64,000 nucleotides of DNA from Saccharicrinis sp050589685 (GTDB lineage: Bacteria; Bacteroidota; Bacteroidia; Bacteroidales; Marinilabiliaceae), in assembly GCF_050589685.1 (NCBI RefSeq), contig NZ_JBNGOS010000015.1:1-64000 (forward strand), in the 5' to 3' direction. The notes below the pieces were generated by a model. That model ran no database searches and was not told the origin of the DNA. It worked only from the letters and a program-made list of their open reading frames with translations. Each line of letters begins with the position of its first letter. The first letter of the stretch is position 1. Shown here piece after piece: positions 26,022 through 34,674 of this stretch. The translations under genes and the position numbers were made by a program.

Positions 26022-28658
26022 CTACAATTTAACCACCTTATCAACACCGCTATACGTCAGTTTATTTTCTTTTTCGTAACCAATCACTTCAACGATTAAA
26101 TCTATTGGCGTTTCTTTAAAATTGATGAAATCCCCTTCTCCATTTTTGATGCTTAGTTCTTTGCTTTCTTCTGAATAAGAGAGAACAAGCTCTGAATACT
26201 CCCCTTTTTCATAATCGTAGCTTTCACTGTCGTCCATATAAAGTGTGTACGCTGCATCATTTCCGGGATACACCTTAATTCGGATAGGCTCATTGGTAGG
26301 CTGTGTTGCATACTGCACCTTGGGCCCCATTGGGATAATCGATCCCGCCTTCACAAACACCGGTGTTTCATGGAGTGGCGCATCAACCGTTACGGTTTGG
26401 CCTCCTTGCAATTGCTCCCCCGTCCAGAAGTTGAACCAATCACCTTGGGGAAGGTAAATGTCTTTTTCACGTTGCTTATACTCTGTCACCAACCCAACCA
26501 TGATCGATTCGCCAAAAAACAACTGATCTTTGATTTCCCAGGTATTTTTATCTTTCGGGTAGTGATAAACAAGCGGGCTCATTAATTGTCGGCTGTTACG
26601 GGTAATTTGCCAAGCCTGGGAATAGATGTAAGGCATGAGCTGATAACGCAGGTCAATGAATTTTCGGGCCGTGTTTTCAAAAGCCTCATCATAACGCCAG
26701 ATCTCAGTCTGCGACACATAGCCGTGGATTCGAAAAACAGGGCAGAAAGCACCGAACTGAAACCAGCGGGTCAACAACTCAATAAATTCTGGATTGGTAT
26801 ATTGACTGTCAAACTGCGGGTTTATTGATTTTGAATCTCTAAAGAAGCCTCCGATATCATGTGTCCAGTAAGGTACGCCTGCCATCGTAAAATTGAGGCC
26901 TGCAACAATTTGTTCCGAAAATTGTTCCCAGCTAGCTTCTGTATCTCCGGACCACGAGGTGGCTCCGTATCGCTGTTGTCCGGAATATGCCGAACGTGTA
27001 AGGTTGAAAACCCGCTCGTCGGGGAATTCTTTGCGCCGGCCCTCGTACATGGCCCTGGTAACCTCCAGCGAATAGGTGTTATGCACTACCTCGAAGGGGC
27101 CAACAGCTGTTTTGGCTTTTGTATTTTTAACACCTTCCGGTTCCGTTCCGTCCAGCCAAATAGAACTTACGCCCAGGTGATACATGGAATCGCTCAACAT
27201 GCGATAAAAGCGTTTGCTAACTCCCGAATCGTATATATCCACGTAATTGCTGGTAGGGATTATTGCAAGGTCATATTTATCTACCAAAGGATCGTTTTTT
27301 ATCTCGGGCCATACAGAAACCATCAGCTTCATATTCAAATCACTTAACTCATCTACCATCGCTTTTGCATCCGGAAACTTATTCCGGTCCCATTCGGGCC
27401 CCTTTGTTCCCTTAGGCCAATAAAACCAATCCTGCACGATATAATCTACTGGAATTTTTCTTTCCCTCATTTCCCTGGCATTCTCCAATAACTCTGCCTG
27501 GTTGTGATACCTTTCGCGGCACTGCCAGAATCCGTAGGCGGCTTTGGAGAACATTGGCGCCATTCCGGTGAGCTTTTGGTTTTGGGCAATCACTTCTCCC
27601 GGGTTTTCGCCATGGACAAAATAGTAATCAATGTTATTTCCTATTTGGCTGCTAAAAACTGTCAGGTTGAAATCGGGCTCATTGTAGAACAATCGCCCCG
27701 GAATTCGTGCTCCGGTGTTCTGGAAGGTCACCTTGTAGGTCTTGCCGGCTTGCAAATACTTTTTACCCGAATACCTTCTGGGCATCCATATCGTGGAGTA
27801 GTTGATGATATCATCCCCATCTATGGTTACCTTAATCTCCCCGCGCATGCGTCCTGTATGGTCACTTAGTGCCATAAAAGTGTATTCCCCGGATTTGCCC
27901 GGCGTGAAGGTGGTTTCACGAATATTTTTTTCTATCGCCTCTTTGGAAGCATAGGCAGCCACATTTTCTTTTTCGCCATCGCTTGGCACCAACTGCTTTT
28001 CTACCTTGTTTTCAACAGCCACTTCCATAGCAAACTGTATTTCATTTTGTGGCTCGTTAAAATCAGTAAGACTATAATTGTGCCAGTAAATACCGTAGCC
28101 TTTTGTAGAGACCAAAAATGGGATGGCAATTTCCTGGTTGTACTGCTGTAGGCGAATGGGGACATTTTTCCAGTTCATCACGCCACTTTGGAACTGTCCC
28201 AGACCGTACAGCGCCTCCTCACCTGCCACAAAGGCTTGCGAAACCATGTTTCCGTCTTCAGAGGCTGGAAGTATATATGTTAGCTGCTTGCTTTCAGATA
28301 GTAACTGCTTCCCATCGGCATCCTGGTACTCTATAGTACCATCGCTGTTTACCAGAACCTTTACTGCATCTGTACTAATGGCCACCTGATCATTGGTTTC
28401 CGTCAATTCCCAGTCAACATTTTGAGGTTCAAGAACGGTCACATAATCCGGGAGTTCCTGAACTTCAACTCCGGACAAGCTTTTTTGAACATGAATGATG
28501 GACTCATCTATCATTTGGATATGAATGTGCAGGCTATCCATCTGAATGCTAACTGCATGATCCTTGGTTTCTAAGGCATATTTAAATTTACCACACGAGG
28601 AAGACACAAGCAGCAAACCAAAAAGAAAATATGTTGATAATTTATATGGTCGAGACAT
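26022..28658 (-). CDS. GH31 alpha-xylosidase-like enzyme with PA14 insert, lipoprotein
   Basis: An 878-aa GH31 enzyme. Lipobox at Cys22 (LVSSSC), N-terminal beta-sandwich to about residue 200, a PA14-like insert at about 225-345 (TFTPGKSGEYTFMALSD, GKTYKVTFQNTG), and the barrel with nucleophile Asp503 in SSIWLDGTEPEG and acid/base Asp572 in SWSGDTEASW. The insert and the segment GFWQCRERYHNQAELL match characterised alpha-xylosidases of the Cellvibrio Xyl31A and Bacteroides xyloglucan type rather than typical alpha-glucosidases. It would remove alpha-linked xylose (or glucose) from chain ends. The C terminus has the usual beta domains. It is 37 bp after the propeller hydrolase gene. Confidence 0.9.
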   Translation of the reverse strand: MSRPYKLSTYFLFGLLLVSSSCGKFKYALETKDHAVSIQMDSLHIHIQMIDESIIHVQKSLSGVEVQELPDYVTVLEPQNVDWELTETNDQVAISTDAVKVLVNSDGTIEYQDADGKQLLSESKQLTYILPASEDGNMVSQAFVAGEEALYGLGQFQSGVMNWKNVPIRLQQYNQEIAIPFLVSTKGYGIYWHNYSLTDFNEPQNEIQFAMEVAVENKVEKQLVPSDGEKENVAAYASKEAIEKNIRETTFTPGKSGEYTFMALSDHTGRMRGEIKVTIDGDDIINYSTIWMPRRYSGKKYLQAGKTYKVTFQNTGARIPGRLFYNEPDFNLTVFSSQIGNNIDYYFVHGENPGEVIAQNQKLTGMAPMFSKAAYGFWQCRERYHNQAELLENAREMRERKIPVDYIVQDWFYWPKGTKGPEWDRNKFPDAKAMVDELSDLNMKLMVSVWPEIKNDPLVDKYDLAIIPTSNYVDIYDSGVSKRFYRMLSDSMYHLGVSSIWLDGTEPEGVKNTKAKTAVGPFEVVHNTYSLEVTRAMYEGRRKEFPDERVFNLTRSAYSGQQRYGATSWSGDTEASWEQFSEQIVAGLNFTMAGVPYWTHDIGGFFRDSKSINPQFDSQYTNPEFIELLTRWFQFGAFCPVFRIHGYVSQTEIWRYDEAFENTARKFIDLRYQLMPYIYSQAWQITRNSRQLMSPLVYHYPKDKNTWEIKDQLFFGESIMVGLVTEYKQREKDIYLPQGDWFNFWTGEQLQGGQTVTVDAPLHETPVFVKAGSIIPMGPKVQYATQPTNEPIRIKVYPGNDAAYTLYMDDSESYDYEKGEYSELVLSYSEESKELSIKNGEGDFINFKETPIDLIVEVIGYEKENKLTYSGVDKVVKL

Positions 28659-28695
28659 AACGATATATTTTTTATATAAATTGTCTTTGACGAAT

Positions 28696-29793
28696 CTATT
28701 GGTTCTTATTTAACGGAATTACGATATTCCACGTTTTGGTTCCGTTACCAAATCCTCCCGGGCCATCCATGGCAGCAAAAAATATGTGGGTGGGCTTACC
28801 ATCCTCAACAAACACAAATGGACGTTCAAGCTGCCCTTGCTTAATTGTTTTACCATTGCTCCAGGTCACTTCGCGCGTGTAGGCTAAAGGACTTTTATCC
28901 AAGACCCAATCAATACCATCTTTTGAGTGAGCCAAAATCCCTCCATGATGGCTACCTCCAATTTTACCAGACATATCCTTGGCAATCATATGATACCCCT
29001 CGTCATCGCTCCATAAGTGCGGATCTTCAACCACACCAAATTTTTCTTCAGAGAACAACGGTTCAGCTCCCTTAACTGCATATGGTCCTTTATAGGAAGG
29101 TGCTGTAGCAACCCCAATAAACATATTGGTATGCCTTATTTCATCCTCCTGGTAGCTGCGACCTTTAAAAAGTAACACCACCGATCCATCTTCTTTAATC
29201 AGAGGTGATGGATTGGAGGTCAGATAACTGTAGAAAGAATTGGGTTTTACATCCAGGATGGGCGCATCCAAACGTTTCCATGGTCCATACGGACTTTTGG
29301 ATGTTGCCACACCCACACGTTTACCCCAACGACCTGTAATACACCATTTGCTGGATAAGGTGAGTTCATTTGCATTTTCCCGGGTAACTTCTTCAAATGG
29401 ATGTGTTGAGCCCATATAATAGAGAATATACTCATCTTTATGCTTTACGATTTTAGGATTATGACATGAGCGACCATCCCAAAACTGAGCTCCGCGATCA
29501 CCAAGTGCAACATCACTAAATTTGTAAGGCCCCTCTGGTGTATTTGAAACAGCATGTGCAATTTCGGAAGCTATCATCCATCCCGGATGAAATTTCAAAT
29601 ATTTTGGCCAACGTGAAGCATACATATGGTACTTGCCGTCTTCTCCTTTAATTACCGAACTACCCCAAACCCAGTAGTCTTCCATTTGAAGCCCGCCATC
29701 AACGGGGGCTTCACCCAAATTGTTGTAAATTTTATTTTGAGCACCTGCTGTTACAGCAAGAACAAACAAAAGTATACTGACTTTAATTTTCAT
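28696..29793 (-). CDS. Five-bladed beta-propeller glycoside hydrolase (GH43/GH117-like)
   Basis: A 365-aa secreted paralogue of the protein at 12903. The ATG at 29793 is preferred because it starts the signal peptide (MKIKVSILLFVLAVTAGA); an upstream ATG would overlap the GH30 stop. Blade motifs: YWVWGSSVIKGEDGKYHMYA, EIAHAVSNTPEGPY, CHNPKIVKHKDEYILYYMG, TSKSPYGPWKRLDAPI, VEDPHLWSDDEGYHMIA, LERPFVFVEDGKPTHIFFA. Several conserved acidic residues line the blades, as in GH43 and GH117 enzymes. Unlike its lipoprotein paralogue it has a cleavable signal peptide. It sits between GH30 and GH31, suggesting action on the same oligosaccharides. The exact sugar released is not identifiable. Confidence 0.8.
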   Translation of the reverse strand: MKIKVSILLFVLAVTAGAQNKIYNNLGEAPVDGGLQMEDYWVWGSSVIKGEDGKYHMYASRWPKYLKFHPGWMIASEIAHAVSNTPEGPYKFSDVALGDRGAQFWDGRSCHNPKIVKHKDEYILYYMGSTHPFEEVTRENANELTLSSKWCITGRWGKRVGVATSKSPYGPWKRLDAPILDVKPNSFYSYLTSNPSPLIKEDGSVVLLFKGRSYQEDEIRHTNMFIGVATAPSYKGPYAVKGAEPLFSEEKFGVVEDPHLWSDDEGYHMIAKDMSGKIGGSHHGGILAHSKDGIDWVLDKSPLAYTREVTWSNGKTIKQGQLERPFVFVEDGKPTHIFFAAMDGPGGFGNGTKTWNIVIPLNKNQ

Positions 29794-29803
29794 AAACTTA
29801 GTT

Positions 29804-31228
29804 TTACTGTACAATTACCGAATTTATCGAAGTAGATTGTAATTCAACCGAGATATCTATTTCTCCAACTTTAACCTTAACTGTTTTTGTTGTTTCTTCA
29901 GGATTGTAAATCATCAGCACAATTCTTCCATCACCCAAGTCAAAGGCCAGGTGATTCTCACCTTCCGACTTCAGCATATAATCACCTGGCTGCACAAAAT
30001 GAGACAGGTGCTTAAATAAGTAAAACTCGTCGGTATAGATAACTTCCTGTGCATCCTGGTCTACAACCACCATTGAGTTTTGCGGCCAGCCCCAGGCACT
30101 TTTCCCTGATTCATCGAGAACCATATTCCAATACATATATGAGCCTGCCCCATTGCGGAAATAATGCATCATATCTTTCCACGACCGTTCCACAGAAGTC
30201 CAATCATTTTCGTGCTCACCACACTTATTTTCGGTTTGCATAAGTTTAAGGTTCTTGAATTCTTTATTGATGGTAGGTATTGATCGAGCACCCCCCCATT
30301 GAAAACCAACACCTGCAATATACTTTGGAGCCGTCTTGTGTTCAAGAATCGTGCGCACATACTGTGGATCCCCGGCATTGATGGTACCCAGCCAAATCTC
30401 AGCATTCAAATTATCTTTTTCAAATTGTGGCCCTAAAAATTCGCCAATAAAATAGGCCATATCTTCTGGTCTCCAGGTACAGCTTGGCCAGTTGGGTTGA
30501 AAAGCCACTTCATTTTGAGGTTGAATGGCAAACAGCGATACGCCTTCGTTTTCGCACGCCTGAACAAATTTCGAGAAATAAAGAGCATAAGCTTTTAAAT
30601 ATCTCTCCTGCATTTTAAAAGCCGTAGCATTGTTGAAAATTTGAGCTCCCTCCACCATTTTATTTCCTGCAATAGCATTTCCAAATTCCCCGCTAGTCAT
30701 GGCATAATGTTCATTCACTTTCATCCAGGCCGGAGGCGACCACGGAGAAGCCCAAACCAATAGATCGGGACGAACTTTTAAGGCTTCTTTGATGTATGGA
30801 ATCAGGATAAATTTGTCGCGATCGATATTAAAATCCCGCATTTCAAAATCTTCCGGGACATCGTTGCTGGAATAATAACTCAGGGCATAATCGCTGGCAC
30901 CTAACGGCATACGGCACATCGAAAAGTTACAACCCCTTTCAGAAAACAAGGCATTGAATATTTCTTTTTGGTTATCTTTTGGAAGTGCCTGAATAGCCGT
31001 CCATCCCAACTCGTTAAAAGCGCCCCCGATACCATCCATCACCTGAAGTTTTTCATTGGTAAAAACAGTGATATCTGCTTCTTCAACAGCTTTGTTAATT
31101 TTGACTGCTTTTTTTGCTTCCACCCAGCGCTCACCCGGCGTGGTGTAGATTAGGGTTGCTTTTTGTGCGTAAACAAAATTTGCAGCCATCAGTATGGTGC
31201 TTAACAGAATGATTTGTACTTTTTTCAT
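29804..31228 (-). CDS. GH30 glycoside hydrolase
   Basis: A 474-aa secreted GH30 enzyme. The reading frame extends 35 codons upstream, but the ATG at 31228 begins a clear signal peptide (MKKVQIILLSTILMAANFVYA) and the upstream part is a hairpin-rich spacer, so 31228 is taken as the start. DGIGGAFNELG near residue 65-75 is the family signature; acid/base Glu240 is in IQPQNEVAF and nucleophile Glu333 in LKLMQTENKCG. The barrel is followed by the small C-terminal beta-sandwich (KVKVGEIDISVELQSTSINSV). GH30 includes beta-glucosidases, beta-xylosidases, endo-xylanases and beta-fucosidases; the subfamily cannot be fixed here. It lies in the GH3-GH30-propeller-GH31 block. Confidence 0.92.
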   Translation of the reverse strand: MKKVQIILLSTILMAANFVYAQKATLIYTTPGERWVEAKKAVKINKAVEEADITVFTNEKLQVMDGIGGAFNELGWTAIQALPKDNQKEIFNALFSERGCNFSMCRMPLGASDYALSYYSSNDVPEDFEMRDFNIDRDKFILIPYIKEALKVRPDLLVWASPWSPPAWMKVNEHYAMTSGEFGNAIAGNKMVEGAQIFNNATAFKMQERYLKAYALYFSKFVQACENEGVSLFAIQPQNEVAFQPNWPSCTWRPEDMAYFIGEFLGPQFEKDNLNAEIWLGTINAGDPQYVRTILEHKTAPKYIAGVGFQWGGARSIPTINKEFKNLKLMQTENKCGEHENDWTSVERSWKDMMHYFRNGAGSYMYWNMVLDESGKSAWGWPQNSMVVVDQDAQEVIYTDEFYLFKHLSHFVQPGDYMLKSEGENHLAFDLGDGRIVLMIYNPEETTKTVKVKVGEIDISVELQSTSINSVIVQ

Positions 31229-31295
31229 TTTAGTATTTATAGTTGGCATATTTCTTTTCGTATTATTTTTACCACCCCACCAGGTTCGTTGGTAT

Positions 31296-31321
31296 CCTTT
31301 CCTCAAAAAGGAGGGGAAAGG
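31296..31321. repeat. GC-rich hairpin (REP-like) ahead of the GH30 gene
   Basis: CCTTTCCTC at 31296-31304 pairs with GAGGGGAAAGG at 31311-31321 with two unpaired G; the loop is a run of A. It lies between the DUF1961 remnant and the GH30 start. On the minus strand the second arm is not followed by a T tract. Probably a REP-type repeat or mRNA-stabilising structure. Confidence 0.4.
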
Positions 31322-31336
31322 CTCATGCTCCAAATT

Positions 31337-31432
31337 TCAATTCGTCCTAACCTTAAAATTCTTATAGCGTGCAGAACGGTGTACATATGCAGCAAACCAA
31401 TTCTCCCTTCAGTTGATAATTGACCTCTATTT
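31337..31432 (-). pseudogene. Remnant of a third DUF1961 (YesU-like) gene
   Basis: In the gap between GH3 and GH30 the minus strand reads STEGRIGLLHMYT, and after a one-base shift RSARYKNFKVRTN and a stop at 31337-31339. The intact DUF1961 protein at 48521-49345 ends with SIEGRVGLRHMFTRSARYKNFKV, so the two pieces are clearly a frameshifted copy of that C terminus. The remaining 5' part has been deleted. This marks a lost gene between the GH3 and GH30 genes and shows that DUF1961 genes were once present in at least three places of the locus. Confidence 0.75.
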
Positions 31433-31465
31433 AACGGGAGTATCAGATTATTGCAATCAAGATTT

Positions 31466-34177
31466 TTACTCCTCAACAGTAATAATTTCTTTCAATCGGA
31501 TATCTTCGCTGGATGCGCCCACCTGAATTTCAAACTCTCCGGGTTCCACCATATATTCGCGACACATGGAATCGTAATACCGAAAATCTTCGTTCACATT
31601 TAATTCAAAATTAACTGTTTTTGTTTCTCCTTTTTTAAGAGATATCCGTTCAAATTTTCGCATTTGTTTTACCGGCATCCATGTATCCGATTTTACATCT
31701 TTTATATAAAGCTGCACCACTTCTTCCCCATCCAAGTTTCCTGTATTTTTAACCTTTATCGATACCGACAGCATATCGGAACTGCTTAGGGTAGTTTTAT
31801 CTACACTTAGATCGGAATATTGATAACTGGTATAACTCAGACCATGCCCAAATGGATATAATGCTTCTCCAGTGTAATACCTATAAGTAAAACCTTTACC
31901 GGCACGCATGTTATAATCCTTAAAATCTGCCAATTCATCGGTTGAGGAGTAAAAGGTAATGGGCAAGCGACCTGCTGGATTGTAATCACCAAATAACACA
32001 TCTGCCACAGCATCCCCGCCTCGTTGACCGGGATACCAGGCCATTAGGATCGCATTTAATTCTTCTTCCAATCCATCGAAAGACATGGCGCTGCCTGACA
32101 TTAAGACGAAAATGACAGGAGTTCCGGTTTCCTTCATCGCTTTTAAAGCTTTCATCTGGGTTTGTGGCAGTTCAATTTTAGTACGATCACCCCGATTAAA
32201 ACCATCAATATTGTCTCGTCCTCTCATCTCTTCACCCTCCCATGTAGCATCTAATCCTCCAACAAATATGGCAACATCTGCATTTTTAACTTCCGCTAAA
32301 GTTTCTTTAGATAAGACGGTAGGATCAATCGTAGTTTTAGCAAGATGTTCTGGTGTTTCCCAAATAAGGTTCACCTCACCACCACCTGTATTTTCGTAAT
32401 AGTCTACCTTAATATCATAAGAGCGTCCTTTTTCCAAATGAATCTCTCCTACAAATGGCTCCATAGCATGATTAGACCAACCATCAGCCATCTTTTTACC
32501 ATCAATCCAAAGACGACATCCATCATCTGAGGCTACCCCCAGTTTATACGTACCTGTCATTGGCGCTTGCAATTTACCCGTCCAGCTAACAGAAAAGGCA
32601 TCATCCGCTATCGCTTTATCCGGACTGATAATCCCCTGAGCGACTTCCGTACTTGTTGGTGATACTTCACCGGTCCATTTAAATTTTATTTGAGGATCTA
32701 CTCGCATAAAATCGGTTTCTCCTTCCAGGTTCATGTTATTAAAATAATGCCCGGTCAAGCCTTCTACCATTTCCCCGTTCTCATCAACTGTAGATAGGTA
32801 CTTAGCATCAATTACCGGAAACTTTTTATTAGAGATATCATATATTACCAGTGGAACTCCTTCTGCATAACTCACTTTTACATCTGCGCCAACAGCTTTC
32901 TTTATACCATCAATCACGGTAACCGGGTTAGATGCTGTTCCAAAATAGTTGCCCCGTAACGCCCTAATATTATCTGCATTTGGACCTACTACTGCCATTC
33001 TTTTTAACTTACGCTTATTCAAAGGAAGGATTCCATCATTCTTCAATAAAGTCATCGATTTATGCGCCATGGCTAAGGCCATTTCATCATGGGGTTTACT
33101 GTCATTAACCGCCATAGGGATTTTGGCATACGGCACACTTTCTGCCGGATCAAACATACCCAATTTCATTTTTGCCAATACCAAACGATAAACAGACAAA
33201 TCGATCTCACCTTCATCGATCAAACCCAATTCAACCGCATTTTTCAGATACTTTTGATACACTGATCCACAGTTTAAATCGCAGCCTTTGCGTACGCCAA
33301 TTGCAGCGGCTTCTTCGGGCGTATTTACAATTTTATGGAAGGCATGAATATCTCTAATCGCCCCACAATCGGAAACCACATAGCCTTCGAAGCCCCATTT
33401 ATTACGCAAAATATCTTCGAGAAGCAACCAGCTTGCACAAGACGATTCCCCATCCACACGATTGTAAGCCCCCATAATAGAATATGCTTTGGCATCTACA
33501 ATCAGATCCTCGAATGCAGGTAAATACGTTTCCCATAAATCGCGCGAATTGGGTGTAGCGTTAAAAACATGTCTCTCCGGTTCCGGCCCATTGTGTACCG
33601 CAAAGTGTTTAGGCGTAGCAACGAGTTTCATATATTTTGAATCATTGCCCTGTAAACCTTTCACAAACTGTATGCCCATTTGTCCGGTAAGGTAAGGGTC
33701 TTCACCATAAGTTTCATGACCCCGCCCCCAGCGAGGATCTCTGAATATATTAATATTAGGCGACCAATAGGTTAAGCCATAATATCTATTGAAATTCCCT
33801 TTACGAACAGCGTCGTGATGTTTTGCACGTGCTTCATCGCTAATCACATCGGCTACTTTCTTCATCATGTCGGTATCGAAAGTAGCAGCCATACCAATGG
33901 CCTGGGGAAACATGGTGGCTATTCCTGAACGTGCCACCCCATGTAAACATTCATTCCACCAGTTATATTCCGGCACACCTAATCGAGGAATGGCTGGAGC
34001 ATGGTCTCCTAATTGAGCAATCTTTTCATCCAGAGTCATTAGGCTAACCAAATCTTTTGCCCTTGTTTCAAAATCAATGGTAACATCTTGATATTTAAAT
34101 TTTCCATTCGATTCTGTCTGAGCACTGACTGAAAGTGCCATTAAAATAATTATTACAGGAGTTAAGTTGTGTATCAT
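31466..34177 (-). CDS. GH3 beta-glycosidase with PA14 domain
   Basis: A 903-aa secreted GH3 enzyme. The ATG at 34177 starts the signal peptide (MIHNLTPVIIILMALSVSA); an upstream ATG at 34201 is less likely. Catalytic nucleophile Asp270 is in GYVVSDCGAI; KHFAVHNGPEPERH forms the substrate-binding Lys-His pair. A PA14 domain is inserted at about residues 465-615 (LTGHYFNNMNLEGE, YKLGVASDDGCRLWIDGKK), between the two halves of the beta sandwich domain. The C terminus is a fibronectin-III-like domain (SVSIKVKNTGNLDGEEVVQLY). PA14-bearing GH3 members include beta-glucosidases and beta-xylosidases of Bacteroidota. The xylosidase-rich context favours beta-xylosidase, but glucose is possible. Confidence 0.93.
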   Translation of the reverse strand: MIHNLTPVIIILMALSVSAQTESNGKFKYQDVTIDFETRAKDLVSLMTLDEKIAQLGDHAPAIPRLGVPEYNWWNECLHGVARSGIATMFPQAIGMAATFDTDMMKKVADVISDEARAKHHDAVRKGNFNRYYGLTYWSPNINIFRDPRWGRGHETYGEDPYLTGQMGIQFVKGLQGNDSKYMKLVATPKHFAVHNGPEPERHVFNATPNSRDLWETYLPAFEDLIVDAKAYSIMGAYNRVDGESSCASWLLLEDILRNKWGFEGYVVSDCGAIRDIHAFHKIVNTPEEAAAIGVRKGCDLNCGSVYQKYLKNAVELGLIDEGEIDLSVYRLVLAKMKLGMFDPAESVPYAKIPMAVNDSKPHDEMALAMAHKSMTLLKNDGILPLNKRKLKRMAVVGPNADNIRALRGNYFGTASNPVTVIDGIKKAVGADVKVSYAEGVPLVIYDISNKKFPVIDAKYLSTVDENGEMVEGLTGHYFNNMNLEGETDFMRVDPQIKFKWTGEVSPTSTEVAQGIISPDKAIADDAFSVSWTGKLQAPMTGTYKLGVASDDGCRLWIDGKKMADGWSNHAMEPFVGEIHLEKGRSYDIKVDYYENTGGGEVNLIWETPEHLAKTTIDPTVLSKETLAEVKNADVAIFVGGLDATWEGEEMRGRDNIDGFNRGDRTKIELPQTQMKALKAMKETGTPVIFVLMSGSAMSFDGLEEELNAILMAWYPGQRGGDAVADVLFGDYNPAGRLPITFYSSTDELADFKDYNMRAGKGFTYRYYTGEALYPFGHGLSYTSYQYSDLSVDKTTLSSSDMLSVSIKVKNTGNLDGEEVVQLYIKDVKSDTWMPVKQMRKFERISLKKGETKTVNFELNVNEDFRYYDSMCREYMVEPGEFEIQVGASSEDIRLKEIITVEE

Positions 34178-34440
34178 ATTAATATTGTATTTTATCACCA
34201 ATGTTTTCTATGTTGTATGTTAATGCATCACATATTCAAACATATTGTTGTGTGCAAGTAATTTTATTTTCATCTGCATTCAAATTCCTTAATCTTTTTA
34301 CTTGTGTCTACTGAAATATTTGTTATATATAATATAAACAATGCGTAAGCAGGTATACATGTTGCAATCATGTTCGTATTAAACCCACTTTGCCAAAGGC
34401 ACTAATTATTTTGATATGCTTCGCTTTCATTACTTATCTC
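34178..34440. other. AT-rich spacer, nothing recognised
   Basis: Part of the largest non-coding interval inside the gene array (34178-34674). This left part is AT-rich without an open frame of note. Being upstream of the GH3 gene on the minus strand, it is the natural location of a promoter for the GH3-to-left block, but I find no convincing Bacteroidota -33/-7 pair. Confidence 0.35.
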
Positions 34441-34650
34441 TCAATCCTTTTTTTCAAAAGGAATAGGCTCTAACTTTATTTTATCCGCACCAACATTGAT
34501 GTTGATAATGGAGTACCCATTTTCTTCCAAATCGGGAAATTCTTTGTTTTTGTCAATTACCAGATTATTCAAAAACAACTGAACTTAGCATGCACAAAAG
34601 GTTTGATTACACTCAATAAAAACATTCTGAATAATAACATACTTTTTCAT
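34441..34650 (-). pseudogene. Small unassigned remnant ORF with one in-frame stop
   Basis: From an ATG at 34650 the minus strand reads MKKYVIIQNVFIECNQTFC and two more residues, then TAA at 34585-34587, and continues in the same frame for 47 codons (including LVIDKNKEFPDLEENGY and NVGADKIKLEPIPFEKKD) to a TGA at 34441. The second part has codon use and a strand-turn pattern that look genuinely coding, so this is probably the C-terminal remnant of a lost gene or a small gene with a nonsense mutation. The product could not be recognised. It is 24 bp after the 1165-aa lyase gene... in transcription order directly downstream of its stop at 34675. Confidence 0.45.
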
Positions 34651-34674
34651 TTTATCATTAGTCACCCCAGATGA

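Noticed and set aside
29793..31333. Longer N-terminal start for the GH30 protein at 31333
   Set aside because: The extra 35 codons translate a hairpin-rich spacer and place the signal peptide internally.
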